64,000 nucleotides of DNA, taken from NCBI GenBank assembly GCA_902769805.1, contig CACXQL010000001.1:71526-135525 (forward strand), read 5' to 3'. Positions 43,260 to 52,491 of the stretch are shown piece by piece; position 1 is the first letter of the stretch, and each line of letters opens with the position of its first letter. A program made the translations under genes and the position numbers. Under the pieces are notes generated by a model. It was not told the origin of the DNA. It worked only from the letters and a program-made list of their open reading frames with translations, and did no database searches. The stretch comes from an uncultured Prevotellaceae bacterium (GTDB lineage Bacteria; Bacteroidota; Bacteroidia; Bacteroidales; Bacteroidaceae).

Positions 43260-44037
43260 GGGGCAGGACCAGTAGCATGCGAGTACCCTGACGCTGGTAC
43301 TGCTCATCCCTTACCAGCATGCCACCCAGTTTATGGGCTATCTGTTGACAGATACTCAAGTCAAGCTCTACCTCATCGTTCATGTCTTCTGGGGTTTCAA
43401 ACCATGAGAACATTTTATTCAGTCTGTTCTCAGGAATACCGCCCCCCGTGTCCTCCACATAGAAGACCATACGGTCATCATATTCCCTGGTATTACATCC
43501 GACAAGTACCTCTCCCTGCTCCGTAAAACGACAGGCATTCAGTATCAGCTTGTTCAGTATCAGCTCCACCAGATGGCGGTCACTCTTGACAAAGAACTCA
43601 TCGTTCAGCTCGCGCTTAAAGCTCATTTTGACCTCCTTCCGATGATAGATACTATTCATATTGGCTTCCAGGCAACGGCGACATAATACATTCGCACTGA
43701 AAGACTCGTCACGCAGCTGATGTCCCTCCTTCTCATTTCCTGTGAACATCATCACCTCGTCAAACAGTGTCTCCACCAGGTTCGCATTATAGTTCAGCTG
43801 GTCTGAGATATCCTGTTTCTCGTTCTTCGAGAGGTATACCTTCTCATTGGAGATCATATCAGCAAGTCCGGCTATAGCCTCCAGCGGTACACGAATCTCA
43901 TGATTCATGCTCATCAGGAAGATCTGCTTGATACAATCAGCCTTTTGACTTTTCCTCAACCGGGCATAGAGGATATAGAGACAGCCTATACAGGCTATCA
44001 AGAGTATTGTCAATACAAGGACTATTGTTATCCACAT
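43252..44037 (-). CDS. Membrane-anchored sensor histidine kinase without a sensor domain
   Basis: The 261-residue protein has one N-terminal membrane helix (ITIVLVLTILLIACIGCLYILY), then an H-box MNHEIRVPLEAI, an N-box LILNKLILNACRFTEQGEV, and a G1 box VEDTGGGIPE. There is no periplasmic loop, PAS or HAMP domain and no response regulator next to it. It is an orphan; partner and signal cannot be told. Promoter box at 44071. Confidence 0.85.
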   Translation of the reverse strand: MWITIVLVLTILLIACIGCLYILYARLRKSQKADCIKQIFLMSMNHEIRVPLEAIAGLADMISNEKVYLSKNEKQDISDQLNYNANLVETLFDEVMMFTGNEKEGHQLRDESFSANVLCRRCLEANMNSIYHRKEVKMSFKRELNDEFFVKSDRHLVELILNKLILNACRFTEQGEVLVGCNTREYDDRMVFYVEDTGGGIPENRLNKMFSWFETPEDMNDEVELDLSICQQIAHKLGGMLVRDEQYQRQGTRMLLVLPLK

Positions 44038-44070
44038 ATTCTTTCCTCCTCTATATTAATAACAAGACTG

Positions 44071-44078
44071 CAAATATA
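44071..44078 (-). promoter_or_regulatory. -7 box of the orphan kinase
   Basis: TATATTTG on the minus strand, 33 nt before the ATG. Confidence 0.5.
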
Positions 44079-44131
44079 TGGATTATTTTTCATCTCACCA
44101 AATCTTTGTCCATCTTTTTAAATAAGAAACA

Positions 44132-44800
44132 TTACAACTTGACTATTCTCACCACCGTCAGTACCCCATTAGACACCTTGAAGACAATATCCTTGTCATC
44201 AAAAGGCATACCATACTCCCTACTGGAGTCCTCATGATAATGGGGACGCGGATCAAGTGAGAGAGTCTCCTCTATCACCTGCCAGGCTTCCATGGAGAAA
44301 TGGGGTCGGAGCGTCTCTGGTACCCTCACCTCAAGGCATCTCCATGAATGGTCGTCCGTAATTCCGCCACGGGCTTCAGGATGACTGTCAGAATATGGGA
44401 GGTAGGGTTTGATGTCATAAACAGGTGTTCCGTCCATTAAGTCGGCACCAGCCACCTCTATACAGGGGACCTCAGGGCGGACGGCAAGAATACGTACGGA
44501 AGAGAGTCCGAGGTTATTGGGGCGGAAGGGAGAGCGTGTCGCCCATACCCCCATCTTCTCATTACCTCCTAATAGAGGGGGGCGCACCATAGCATGTTTC
44601 TCTGCCTCGACATTCTCTGAGAAACCCCATATCAGCCACAAGTAATCGTATGCCTCTATTCCGCTCAAGGCTTCCCTTTGAGCATACTGTCCCGTAAACA
44701 CAAGAGTCCCTTTCAGTTCCTTCACGATACCACTCTGCCGTGGGATACCAAACTTAGAAGTAAAAGGGGAATGGAAATATGCGACTGGCTCTATCTTCAT
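44132..44800 (-). CDS. trmO: tRNA (N6-threonylcarbamoyladenosine37-N6)-methyltransferase TrmO
   Basis: The 222-residue protein has the TrmO/UPF0066 features: IEPVAYFHSPFTSKFGIPRQSG, EAYDYLWLIWGFSEN, ATRSPFRPNNLGLSSVRI, and DLMDGTPVYDIKPYLPYSD. It methylates t6A37 in tRNA. It follows the secreted hypothetical protein gene with an 18-nt gap and is likely read from its promoter. Confidence 0.93.
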   Translation of the reverse strand: MKIEPVAYFHSPFTSKFGIPRQSGIVKELKGTLVFTGQYAQREALSGIEAYDYLWLIWGFSENVEAEKHAMVRPPLLGGNEKMGVWATRSPFRPNNLGLSSVRILAVRPEVPCIEVAGADLMDGTPVYDIKPYLPYSDSHPEARGGITDDHSWRCLEVRVPETLRPHFSMEAWQVIEETLSLDPRPHYHEDSSREYGMPFDDKDIVFKVSNGVLTVVRIVKL

Positions 44801-44818
44801 CTGTCGTTCTCGGCTATC

Positions 44819-45802
44819 TCATCTTATCTCACAGACATAAGCCTTCTTCGTCTGAGGGACAAAATAGACATAGAAGCCTGGCTCTGTCACATACTCCTTG
44901 CGCAGCGTTCCACTACTCGTCGTTGTCTGCACGGAGGGAACTGGTGATGTCAGCATATCCTTATAACTGAATAGCAGTACCCTTTTCTTTCCCTCCCCCT
45001 GAAGGGAGCAGCGTACAAGGATGCCATGGCGGTTAGACTCATTATCCTGTGTCTCCACAGCCAACCGCCGGTCCTTGATGACAGGACACTGCAGTAGGAT
45101 GTCACGCTTAATTCTGAGGGAGCCATCCCTCCCTGTAGTATAGACAGTATAGCCAGTGAGATTCCTGTTGAAATACACCTCTTTCTCTCCTACACGGAAG
45201 GCTGTGACTGGGGCATAAAGACAGTTCGGTTCCCGGCGTAACTCTATGACAGCTGCCATGTCCACCTTTTGCTGTTGTCCCTGTTCATCCAGTATACACA
45301 GGAAAGCGGCATGGTCATCTGAGCCATAGTCTTTTAAGATGATGACACCCTTGTAGATGCCGTCTCCTGTCACCACCACATCCAGAAAGGGAGCCTGCTC
45401 GGAGATACGCTGTTCCTGATTGAGCTTCTCCCTCCGCTGACAGGCAATATCAGCGTTGCTGACAATCTGTGTCATACCATTGTCTTCATACAGGTAGACA
45501 GCCTTACCACGGAGATGCTTGACAATCTGCCCCTTATAGACCTTCCCTGCCTTTGTCTCTATCACATCATCGATACCAGAGAGGTCGTCTGCCTGACGTC
45601 TGGCATACACAATAGCCAGGATATCCTCCAAGGGATAACTCACTTCCTTGTCTCCACTCTGGAAGACAATATCCTTCCCTGGATGCTGTGCGGTGATGTA
45701 TCCCTCCACCATGCTGCCATCCATCAGAACCATTTTGTCATAGACCTGGGCATGACCCGTGAGGACAGATATCACTGATAATATGATAAGATACTTCTTC
45801 AT
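44819..45802 (-). CDS. Secreted protein of unknown function
   Basis: The 327-residue product starts with a signal peptide (MKKYLIILSVISVLTGHAQ). The mature protein is beta-rich with repeated SH3-like phrases of the type D.MVLMDGSMVEGYI, ETKAGKVYKGQIVK and VTGDGIYKGVIIL. Each looks like a small barrel with a lysine/glycine turn, so three or more tandem beta units are possible. No catalytic motif seen. The longer frame (to 45850) crosses the promoter. Confidence 0.72.
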   Translation of the reverse strand: MKKYLIILSVISVLTGHAQVYDKMVLMDGSMVEGYITAQHPGKDIVFQSGDKEVSYPLEDILAIVYARRQADDLSGIDDVIETKAGKVYKGQIVKHLRGKAVYLYEDNGMTQIVSNADIACQRREKLNQEQRISEQAPFLDVVVTGDGIYKGVIILKDYGSDDHAAFLCILDEQGQQQKVDMAAVIELRREPNCLYAPVTAFRVGEKEVYFNRNLTGYTVYTTGRDGSLRIKRDILLQCPVIKDRRLAVETQDNESNRHGILVRCSLQGEGKKRVLLFSYKDMLTSPVPSVQTTTSSGTLRKEYVTEPGFYVYFVPQTKKAYVCEIR

Positions 45803-45811
45803 TTCTACTCG

Positions 45812-45819
45812 CAAAGGTA
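45812..45819 (-). promoter_or_regulatory. -7 box of the secreted-protein/trmO unit
   Basis: TACCTTTG on the minus strand, 9 nt before the ATG at 45802; very short leader. Confidence 0.55.
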
Positions 45820-45904
45820 GTAAATTATTTGCAGAAAAAGCAACAAACAACCAGAAAAGTTAAATAAATATGTATTATTTCTTCTCCGAATCGAATTTTT
45901 ATAC

Positions 45905-45912
45905 TATCTTTG
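45905..45912 (+). promoter_or_regulatory. -7 box of the MBL-fold gene
   Basis: TATCTTTG, 32 nt before the ATG at 45945. Confidence 0.6.
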
Positions 45913-45944
45913 CAGCCGATTTATATCATAAACAGACCACTAAC

Positions 45945-46676
45945 ATGAAAAGTTTTTGTACAGTATTAATGATGTGTTGCCTTGCTCTTGGATGCATGGC
46001 ACAACCTTTTGAGACAGACGAGTTTAAGACAGCATCAGGTAAGACACTGAAGATTACCTGTATTAAACACGCTACCTTGATGATGGAATACGACGGAAAA
46101 GTCATCTACTTCGACCCCGTCATCAATGTGAAGCCCTATACCGACTTCACCGCCTTCCCTAAGGCAAACTATATCTTCGTGACCCATGAGCATCAGGACC
46201 ATTTCGACTCCATGGCGCTGACAGAATTGAGAAGGAACTATACTACCATCTATGTTAATCATAATGTATATGAGAACTGGGGCAGCGGTTATGTGATGGC
46301 GAATGGCGACAAGGCGGAAGTGGACGATAACATCACCGTAGAGGCAGTACCTGCCTATAACACCACACCTGCACACATGAAGTTCCATCCAAAAGGACGT
46401 GATAACGGCTATATCCTGACCATCGAGAACCTGCGCATCTATGTGGCAGGAGATACAGAGGATATTCCTGAGATGGAGAACATCAAGGACATCGATATCG
46501 CCTTCCTACCCTGCAACCAGCCTTATACCATGACTGTGGAGCAACTGGTGAAGGCGGCAAAGACCATCAAGCCGAAGGTGTTGTTCCCCTATCACTATAG
46601 CGACACTCCCATCCGGAAGGTCAGCATGTTTTTAAGCGGCAGCGGCATCGATGTGCGCATCAGGAAGTATCAGTAG
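45945..46676 (+). CDS. Exported metallo-beta-lactamase-fold hydrolase (UlaG-like)
   Basis: The 243-residue protein has a signal peptide (MKSFCTVLMMCCLALGCMAQ), then an MBL fold with the metal motif THEHQDHFDS (HxHxDH), a later D in VAGDTEDI, and H in FPYHYSDT. Relatives include UlaG-type lactonases and general MBL hydrolases; the substrate is unknown. It acts outside the cytoplasm. The porin gene follows after 38 nt on the same strand. Confidence 0.88.
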   Translation: MKSFCTVLMMCCLALGCMAQPFETDEFKTASGKTLKITCIKHATLMMEYDGKVIYFDPVINVKPYTDFTAFPKANYIFVTHEHQDHFDSMALTELRRNYTTIYVNHNVYENWGSGYVMANGDKAEVDDNITVEAVPAYNTTPAHMKFHPKGRDNGYILTIENLRIYVAGDTEDIPEMENIKDIDIAFLPCNQPYTMTVEQLVKAAKTIKPKVLFPYHYSDTPIRKVSMFLSGSGIDVRIRKYQ

Positions 46677-46714
46677 ATGAAAGATATACTCTACCAATAT
46701 AATAATTAAACAAG

Positions 46715-47830
46715 ATGAGAAAACAATTTTTCAAGGAGGCTTTATTAGCCGTCGCACTCGCTGCCTTCAGCAGCACCGCGGCAATGGGAGAATCGACAAC
46801 CTCTGCTGAACCCGAACAGGAGCAGGGGAAGAAGTCAGAACTGGATTGGCTGAAGGATTTCTCAGACCGTATCGAACTGCATGGATACGCACAGGGGGGC
46901 TTCAACTACACCCATCAGAATGGTAATGACAAAGGAACCTTTGAACTCAAGCGCATCCTCTTCTGGGCAAATGCCCAAATCACTGACAGATGGTCGTTTC
47001 TGTTTATGCACGACTTCTCAAGCGTAGTACAGGAGTTCTATACTGACTACCGCTTTTCTAACAACAAGGCTTTCACCGTTCGCCTTGGACAGTTCAAGAA
47101 CGGTGTATCTCTTGAGAACCCACTATCCCCTACCGCCATGGAGGCTATTGATGTCTATTCGGAAGGTGTCACGTACCTGACGGGCTGTGGCAGTGACCCC
47201 TTGCTGGGTGTACAGTACGGACGTGACCTTGGTCTTGCCATCTTCGGGGAGACTAACGACGGGAAATTCCGCTACGAGGCACAGGTGATGAACGGACAGG
47301 GTATCAACAAGAAGGACGGCAACAAGGAGAAGGACTTCATCGGACGACTGGAATACCGTCCCATAAAAGGCCTCAACCTCGTAGCCACAGGACAGTTAGG
47401 GCGTGGACATGCCATTGCAAACTCACCTTATAATCCTGACATACAGGCAGGCGACGACTATAAGCGCAACCGCTGGACGGTAGGCTTCGACTATAAATCA
47501 AATGCGTTTAACGTACATGGAGAGTATCTGGAGGGTAAGGACGGTAACGTCACCAGCCGCGGTGCTTACGTGACAGGGGCCGTTCCCTTGTTCAAGGGTT
47601 TCGATTTCGTAGGTTCCTACGACTTCTTCAATTTCAATACGACACTGGGTATGGATCAACATAAGGCGATAGCTGGATTCCAGTACTGGTTCTTCCGCAA
47701 GTGTCGCGTTCAGGTACAGTATGTCTACAAGAGCGCTGGCATCGTTAACGGAGAGTTCGCTCACACCAACAGCCATGCCATCATGGCACAGATGCAGATC
47801 CGCCTTGACTATTCGAGGAAGAAGAATTAA
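46715..47830 (+). CDS. Phosphate-selective porin-like outer membrane protein
   Basis: The 371-residue protein has a signal peptide ending near STAAMG, a short charged linker, and a barrel with the OprO/OprP-like phrases IELHGYAQGGFNYTH, FELKRILFWANAQITDRW and VRLGQFKNGVSLENPLS, ending in strands QVQYVYK and IRLDYSRKKN. It forms an outer membrane channel, probably for anions or small solutes. Next to an SSS-type symporter (26 nt), suggesting joint uptake. Confidence 0.88.
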   Translation: MRKQFFKEALLAVALAAFSSTAAMGESTTSAEPEQEQGKKSELDWLKDFSDRIELHGYAQGGFNYTHQNGNDKGTFELKRILFWANAQITDRWSFLFMHDFSSVVQEFYTDYRFSNNKAFTVRLGQFKNGVSLENPLSPTAMEAIDVYSEGVTYLTGCGSDPLLGVQYGRDLGLAIFGETNDGKFRYEAQVMNGQGINKKDGNKEKDFIGRLEYRPIKGLNLVATGQLGRGHAIANSPYNPDIQAGDDYKRNRWTVGFDYKSNAFNVHGEYLEGKDGNVTSRGAYVTGAVPLFKGFDFVGSYDFFNFNTTLGMDQHKAIAGFQYWFFRKCRVQVQYVYKSAGIVNGEFAHTNSHAIMAQMQIRLDYSRKKN

Positions 47831-47856
47831 AGGATGAGAACTGAAAGAATAAGACT

Positions 47857-49374
47857 ATGATTATAAAAGTGCTTTTGACTATCATCTTCTTTGCCGTGAT
47901 GATAGGTGTGGGACTCTACTCACGCAAACAGGCAAGCAGTGTGGATGGTTTTGTATTGGGCGGACGTGCCGTAGGTCCCTGGCTGACGGCTTTCGCCTTC
48001 GGAACAAGTTATTTCTCTGCCGTGGTCTTCGTAGGCTATGCAGGACAGTTCGGATGGAAATACGGTCTGTCGAGCGCATGGATCGGTATTGGCAATGCCG
48101 TCATCGGTTCACTGTTGGCATGGCTGATCCTGGGTAAGCGCACCAAGCTGATGACGCAACATATTGAGAGCCGCACCATGCCAGACTTCTTCGGGACCCG
48201 TTTCAGTGATCAGGGACTGCGTGTCGTGGCTTCCGTCATCGCCTTCGTGTTCCTGATTCCCTATACCGCAGGTGTCTATAGCGGTATCTCGCGTCTCTTT
48301 GAGATGGGTTTTGACATCCCCTACGAATACTGTGTCATCATCATGTCTATCCTCACGGCGGTTTATGTGATTATCGGAGGCTATAAGGCAACGGCGATGA
48401 ATGACTTTATCCAGGGCATCATCATGCTCTTCGGTATCATAGCGGTAATCGTCGCTGTTCTCAATGCCCAGGGCGGACTGACAACTGCTGTCGACAAACT
48501 GGCACAGATGCCTTCTGACACCGACCCTTCCGTTAACGGTGGCTTCGCCTCATTGTTCGGTCCCGACCCTTACGGACTGTTGGGTGTTGTCATCCTCACC
48601 TCATTAGGTACGATGGGACTCCCTCAGATGGTGGGTAAGTTCTACAGCATCACCGATGAGAGTGCCATCAAGCGTGGCACGGTCATCTCTACCATCTTCG
48701 CCTTCATCGTGGCTGGCGGTTGCTACTTCCTTGGAGGTTTCGGCCGTCTCTATGAACCGGTCATCGCCAATGGCAAGATAGCCTATGACAGCATCGTACC
48801 TGCTATGCTCGTCACACTGCCCGATGCACTCATCGCCCTCGTAGTACTATTGGTACTCTCCGCATCCATGTCCACGCTGGCATCCCTTGTACTCACCTCC
48901 AGTTCCACGATGACACTCGACCTCATCTACCGCGACAAGAAATCGCTGCCTGGTGAGGTAGAGGAAGGAACCATCGATGACATCGTGGCAGAGAAGGTAG
49001 AGCGTCGTAAGGTCATCGTGATGCGTGTGCTCATCATGTTCTTCATCGTCATCTCACTGCTGATAGCCCTGAATCCTCCTACGTTCATCGCCCAGCTGAT
49101 GGGTATCTCGTGGGGAGCTCTGGCAGGAGCCTTCCTTGCTCCATTCATGCTGGGTCTCTACTGGCGTGGTGTCACACCTGCCAGCGTGTGGGCTTGCTTC
49201 ATCTGGGGCGTGGGCATCACTGTCCTCAACATGCTGTTGGGGAACCTCATCAGTCCCATCAACTGTGGAGCCATCGCCATGGTCGGCGGTTTCCCCGTCG
49301 TATGGATTGTCAGTCTCCTCTCACCGAAGATGAAGCGCGACACCATCGACAAGATCTTCGAATGCTACAAATAA
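47857..49374 (+). CDS. Sodium:solute symporter (SSS family)
   Basis: The 505-residue protein has about 13 membrane segments and SSS motifs: VDGFVLGGRAVGPWLTAFAFGTSYFSAVVFVGYAG near the N-terminus, YVIIGGYKATAMNDFIQGI, and LVLSASMSTLASLVLTSSSTMTLDL. Closest in pattern to proline/pantothenate-type members; the solute is not evident. Follows the porin gene. Confidence 0.92.
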   Translation: MIIKVLLTIIFFAVMIGVGLYSRKQASSVDGFVLGGRAVGPWLTAFAFGTSYFSAVVFVGYAGQFGWKYGLSSAWIGIGNAVIGSLLAWLILGKRTKLMTQHIESRTMPDFFGTRFSDQGLRVVASVIAFVFLIPYTAGVYSGISRLFEMGFDIPYEYCVIIMSILTAVYVIIGGYKATAMNDFIQGIIMLFGIIAVIVAVLNAQGGLTTAVDKLAQMPSDTDPSVNGGFASLFGPDPYGLLGVVILTSLGTMGLPQMVGKFYSITDESAIKRGTVISTIFAFIVAGGCYFLGGFGRLYEPVIANGKIAYDSIVPAMLVTLPDALIALVVLLVLSASMSTLASLVLTSSSTMTLDLIYRDKKSLPGEVEEGTIDDIVAEKVERRKVIVMRVLIMFFIVISLLIALNPPTFIAQLMGISWGALAGAFLAPFMLGLYWRGVTPASVWACFIWGVGITVLNMLLGNLISPINCGAIAMVGGFPVVWIVSLLSPKMKRDTIDKIFECYK

Positions 49375-49385
49375 TGTAATAGAGA

Positions 49386-49420
49386 AGAAGCCTGGGCAAC
49401 TGCTCAGGCTTCTTTCTTTA
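49386..49420 (+). terminator. Intrinsic terminator after the SSS symporter
   Basis: 12-bp stem AGAAGCCTGGGC (49386-49397) / GCTCAGGCTTCT (49402-49413) with a 4-nt loop, followed by TTCTTT. Confidence 0.85.
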
Positions 49421-49497
49421 GATAAGGGAACACCTGCTTCAGAGACAGGCGGCACATTTTTTCTCATACAGGCTTTTGGTAGGACGGAAAAACTTAT

Positions 49498-49505
49498 TAT
49501 CTTTG
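49498..49505 (+). promoter_or_regulatory. -7 box of the D-2-hydroxyacid dehydrogenase gene
   Basis: TATCTTTG, 27 nt before the ATG at 49533. Confidence 0.6.
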
Positions 49506-49532
49506 CATATCCAATGACACTATTAAAAGAAT

Positions 49533-50486
49533 ATGGCAAGAATTGTAATACTTGACGGGTACACGGCTAATCCCGGAGATTTGTCGTGGAAGGACTTAGA
49601 AACCTTGGGGCAGGTAACGGTATATGAGCGCACCAAGCCTGAGGATACCGTGGCGAGGGCTGCGGAGGCAGACATCGTGTTGACAAACAAAGTGATGATA
49701 GGCAGGACGGAGATAGAGCAGTTGCCCCACCTTCGATATATCGGGGTGCTCGCCACTGGCTATAATGTAGTGGATATCATGGCTGCCCATGAACACGGCA
49801 TCATTGTCACCAACGTGCCGGCCTACAGTACGGAGAGTGTGGCACAGATGGTGTTCGCCCACTTGTTGACAGTGACAAATCGCATAGAGCATTATGCCAT
49901 CCAGAACAGAGCAGGCCGATGGAGTAACAATCCTGATTTCAGTTACAGCGATACCGTGCTGACTGAGCTTGCAGGAAAGACTATAGGTATCGTGGGACTG
50001 GGTAACATCGGAAGCCGCGTCGCCCAGATAGCTCTTGCCTTCGGCATGAAGGTGAAAGCATTCACCAGCAAGTCGGCAGACCTACTGCCTGACGGTATCC
50101 AGAAGACAGATATGCAAGAGCTGATATCCACATCGGATATCCTCTCCATGCATTGTCCGCTGACAGACAGCACCAGACATCTCATTAATGCCGACACACT
50201 CAGACTGATGAAGAAGACAGCCATTGTCATCAACACAGGACGGGGACCGCTGGTGGATGACCAGGCTGTCGCAGATGCACTGGAACAGAAAAGGATTACC
50301 GCCTACTGTGCCGACGTACTCACGGAAGAGCCGCCAAAAGCCGATAATCCCTTACTCAAACAACAGAATGCCTATATCACACCTCATATCGCATGGGCAA
50401 CCACAGAGGCTCGTGTCCGGTTGGTTCAGGTAGCCACGGATAATGTCCGTGCTTTTCTGAAAGGCACTCCGCAGAACACCGTATAA
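49533..50486 (+). CDS. D-2-hydroxyacid dehydrogenase (hydroxypyruvate/glycerate reductase-like)
   Basis: The 317-residue protein has LRYIGVLATGYNVVDI, NVPAYSTESVAQ, the NAD site GIVGLGNIGSRVAQIAL, CPLTDSTRHLI, INTGRGPLVDDQAV, and the catalytic His in TPHIAWAT (ITPHIAWA pattern of glycerate dehydrogenases). It reduces a 2-keto acid with NADH; hydroxypyruvate is the best guess. Single-gene transcript, convergent with nhaD. Confidence 0.9.
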   Translation: MARIVILDGYTANPGDLSWKDLETLGQVTVYERTKPEDTVARAAEADIVLTNKVMIGRTEIEQLPHLRYIGVLATGYNVVDIMAAHEHGIIVTNVPAYSTESVAQMVFAHLLTVTNRIEHYAIQNRAGRWSNNPDFSYSDTVLTELAGKTIGIVGLGNIGSRVAQIALAFGMKVKAFTSKSADLLPDGIQKTDMQELISTSDILSMHCPLTDSTRHLINADTLRLMKKTAIVINTGRGPLVDDQAVADALEQKRITAYCADVLTEEPPKADNPLLKQQNAYITPHIAWATTEARVRLVQVATDNVRAFLKGTPQNTV

Positions 50487-50490
50487 CGTA

Positions 50491-51822
50491 TCAGAACAGG
50501 AGCATACGCTCTATCCAGTAAATGAGGATGCCGCAGAGATAGCCCACGAAGGCTATCCATGTGATTTTCTTCAGATACCAGCCGAAGGTAATCTTCTCCA
50601 AGCCCATGACGACGACACCGGCAGCAGAGCCGATGATCAGCATGGAACCGCCGACACCGGCACAGTAGGCAAGCAACTGCCAGAAGATGCCGTCGACAGC
50701 CATTGCACCTTCTGTCGCAACAGGATACATACCCATACAACCAGCCACCAGGGGTACGTTGTCAACGATAGACGAAAGCACTCCGATGATACCGTTGATG
50801 AGGTAGTAGTTACCTGAGAAAGCTTCGTTAAGTCCCTCACCCATCGCTGTAAGCACACCAATCTCCTGTAATACGGCAACAGCCATCAGGATGCCGAGGA
50901 AGAACATGATGGTCGACAGGTCGATTTTCGTCATGATGTCAGAGACACGCTTTGCCATCGTATCGTCCTCATCAGTATTATAATGGAATATCTCTGTTGT
51001 CGTCCAAAGGACACCCAACACCAACAGGATACCCATAAATGGCGGCAGGTGCGTGATTGTTTTAAAGATAGGCACGAAGACCAGACCGCCGACACCCAAC
51101 CAGAAGATGATGTTACGCTGTACCTTCGTAAACTGACTAATATCCGCCTTAGGCAGGTTCTGCTCCTTGTCAAATTTCCCTTTGAGGGAGAGGCTGATGA
51201 TGGCGGCAGGGATCATCATCGAGACAAGGGAAGGGATGAATATCTCCGTCAACACACCCTGTGTAGTGATAACCCCCTTGATCCACAACATGATAGTCGT
51301 CACGTCGCCAATAGGAGAAAAGGCACCGCCAGAGTTAGCGGAGATGATAATCAAGGCAGCATAAAGTAACCGTTCCTCACGACTCTGTACGAGCTTACGC
51401 AGTACCATAATCATCACGATAGAGGTGGTGAGGTTGTCAAGGATTGCCGACAAGAAGAAGGTCATGAAGGTGACACGCCACATCAGTTTTCGCTTGGAGC
51501 GTGTCTTCAAGGCATCACGCACGAAATTGAAGCCTCCATTGGAGTCGACAATCTCTACGATAGTCATGGCACCCATGAGGAAGAACAGAGTGCCTGCGGC
51601 ATCCCCTAAATGATGCTCAATGACCTCTGCGATATGATGCGTCACATGATCACCTACTATAGATGGATAGAAAGAGGCGGGGTCTATCATCAATAAGGTC
51701 CAGCAGACTACGCACATCAACAGGGCAATAGCTGCCTTATTGACTTTTGTCAGGCTTTCAAGGGCGATACACAGATAGCCGATGACGAAAGCGGTAACAA
51801 TACAAATCGTTAATGTTGTCAT
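50491..51822 (-). CDS. nhaD: NhaD-type Na+/H+ antiporter
   Basis: The 443-residue membrane protein has the NhaD/ion-transporter signatures HHLGDAAGTLFFLMGAMTIVEIVDSNGGF, SAILDNLTTSIVMIMVLRKL, ISANSGGAFSPIGDVTTIMLW and IGVLSSIVDNVPLVAG. Exchanges internal Na+ for protons. Follows the polysaccharide deacetylase gene (41 nt) on the same strand. Confidence 0.93.
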   Translation of the reverse strand: MTTLTICIVTAFVIGYLCIALESLTKVNKAAIALLMCVVCWTLLMIDPASFYPSIVGDHVTHHIAEVIEHHLGDAAGTLFFLMGAMTIVEIVDSNGGFNFVRDALKTRSKRKLMWRVTFMTFFLSAILDNLTTSIVMIMVLRKLVQSREERLLYAALIIISANSGGAFSPIGDVTTIMLWIKGVITTQGVLTEIFIPSLVSMMIPAAIISLSLKGKFDKEQNLPKADISQFTKVQRNIIFWLGVGGLVFVPIFKTITHLPPFMGILLVLGVLWTTTEIFHYNTDEDDTMAKRVSDIMTKIDLSTIMFFLGILMAVAVLQEIGVLTAMGEGLNEAFSGNYYLINGIIGVLSSIVDNVPLVAGCMGMYPVATEGAMAVDGIFWQLLAYCAGVGGSMLIIGSAAGVVVMGLEKITFGWYLKKITWIAFVGYLCGILIYWIERMLLF

Positions 51823-51863
51823 GGTGTTTTATGTTTTTTGTTTCTTTCCGATGGTATGTCATC

Positions 51864-52475
51864 CTAGTCGAAGACCTTGAACGCATAGCCTTGCGCCCTC
51901 ATCCACTCAATGGCCTGAGGCAATGCCGTGCGCAGTTTGTCTATCGACTTCAGGGAGTCATGAAAGGTGATGATAGAGCCGTTGCGGACATAACGCTTCA
52001 CGTTATTGAGGATATCGTCAGCCGTCATCCACTTCGAATAGTCACGCGTCACAAGGTCCCACATCACAATACGGTATTTCCTGCCTAACCATGCGTACTG
52101 TCCCAGGCGCATCCATCCATGAGGCGGACGCACCAGATTGGTATGCAGATAAGCATTAGCCTTCTCCACGTTATAGCTGTATTCGCGGATGCTGTGCCGG
52201 AAGCCGCTGATATGGTTGTGGGTATGATTACCGATACGATGTCCCTCATTAACGACACGCTGGTGCAGTTCAGGATATTTACGGGCATTGTCACCGACCA
52301 TAAAGAAGGTCGCCTTGATATCATAATGCCTGAGCGTGTCGAGGATAAACGGTGTGGCTTCAGGGATAGGACCGTCATCGAAGGTCAGATAGACTGCCTT
52401 CTCATGCCGATCCATTCTCCATGTCGCCCTGGGATAAAGCCAGCGCAGCCACATACTCGGTTGCTCGATAATCAT
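51864..52475 (-). CDS. Polysaccharide deacetylase (NodB-homology, CE4)
   Basis: The 203-residue protein has the NodB motifs TFDDGPIPEAT (catalytic and metal Asp), GNHTHNHISG (metal His pair), RPPHGW and WDLVTRDYSKW, and the final HDS. There is no signal peptide, although MWLRWLYPRATWR near the start is hydrophobic. It deacetylates an N-acetylated sugar polymer or glycolipid. Read after the DUF2723 gene (16 nt). Confidence 0.9.
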   Translation of the reverse strand: MIIEQPSMWLRWLYPRATWRMDRHEKAVYLTFDDGPIPEATPFILDTLRHYDIKATFFMVGDNARKYPELHQRVVNEGHRIGNHTHNHISGFRHSIREYSYNVEKANAYLHTNLVRPPHGWMRLGQYAWLGRKYRIVMWDLVTRDYSKWMTADDILNNVKRYVRNGSIITFHDSLKSIDKLRTALPQAIEWMRAQGYAFKVFD

Positions 52476-52491
52476 ATACTCTTTCCCTTCC

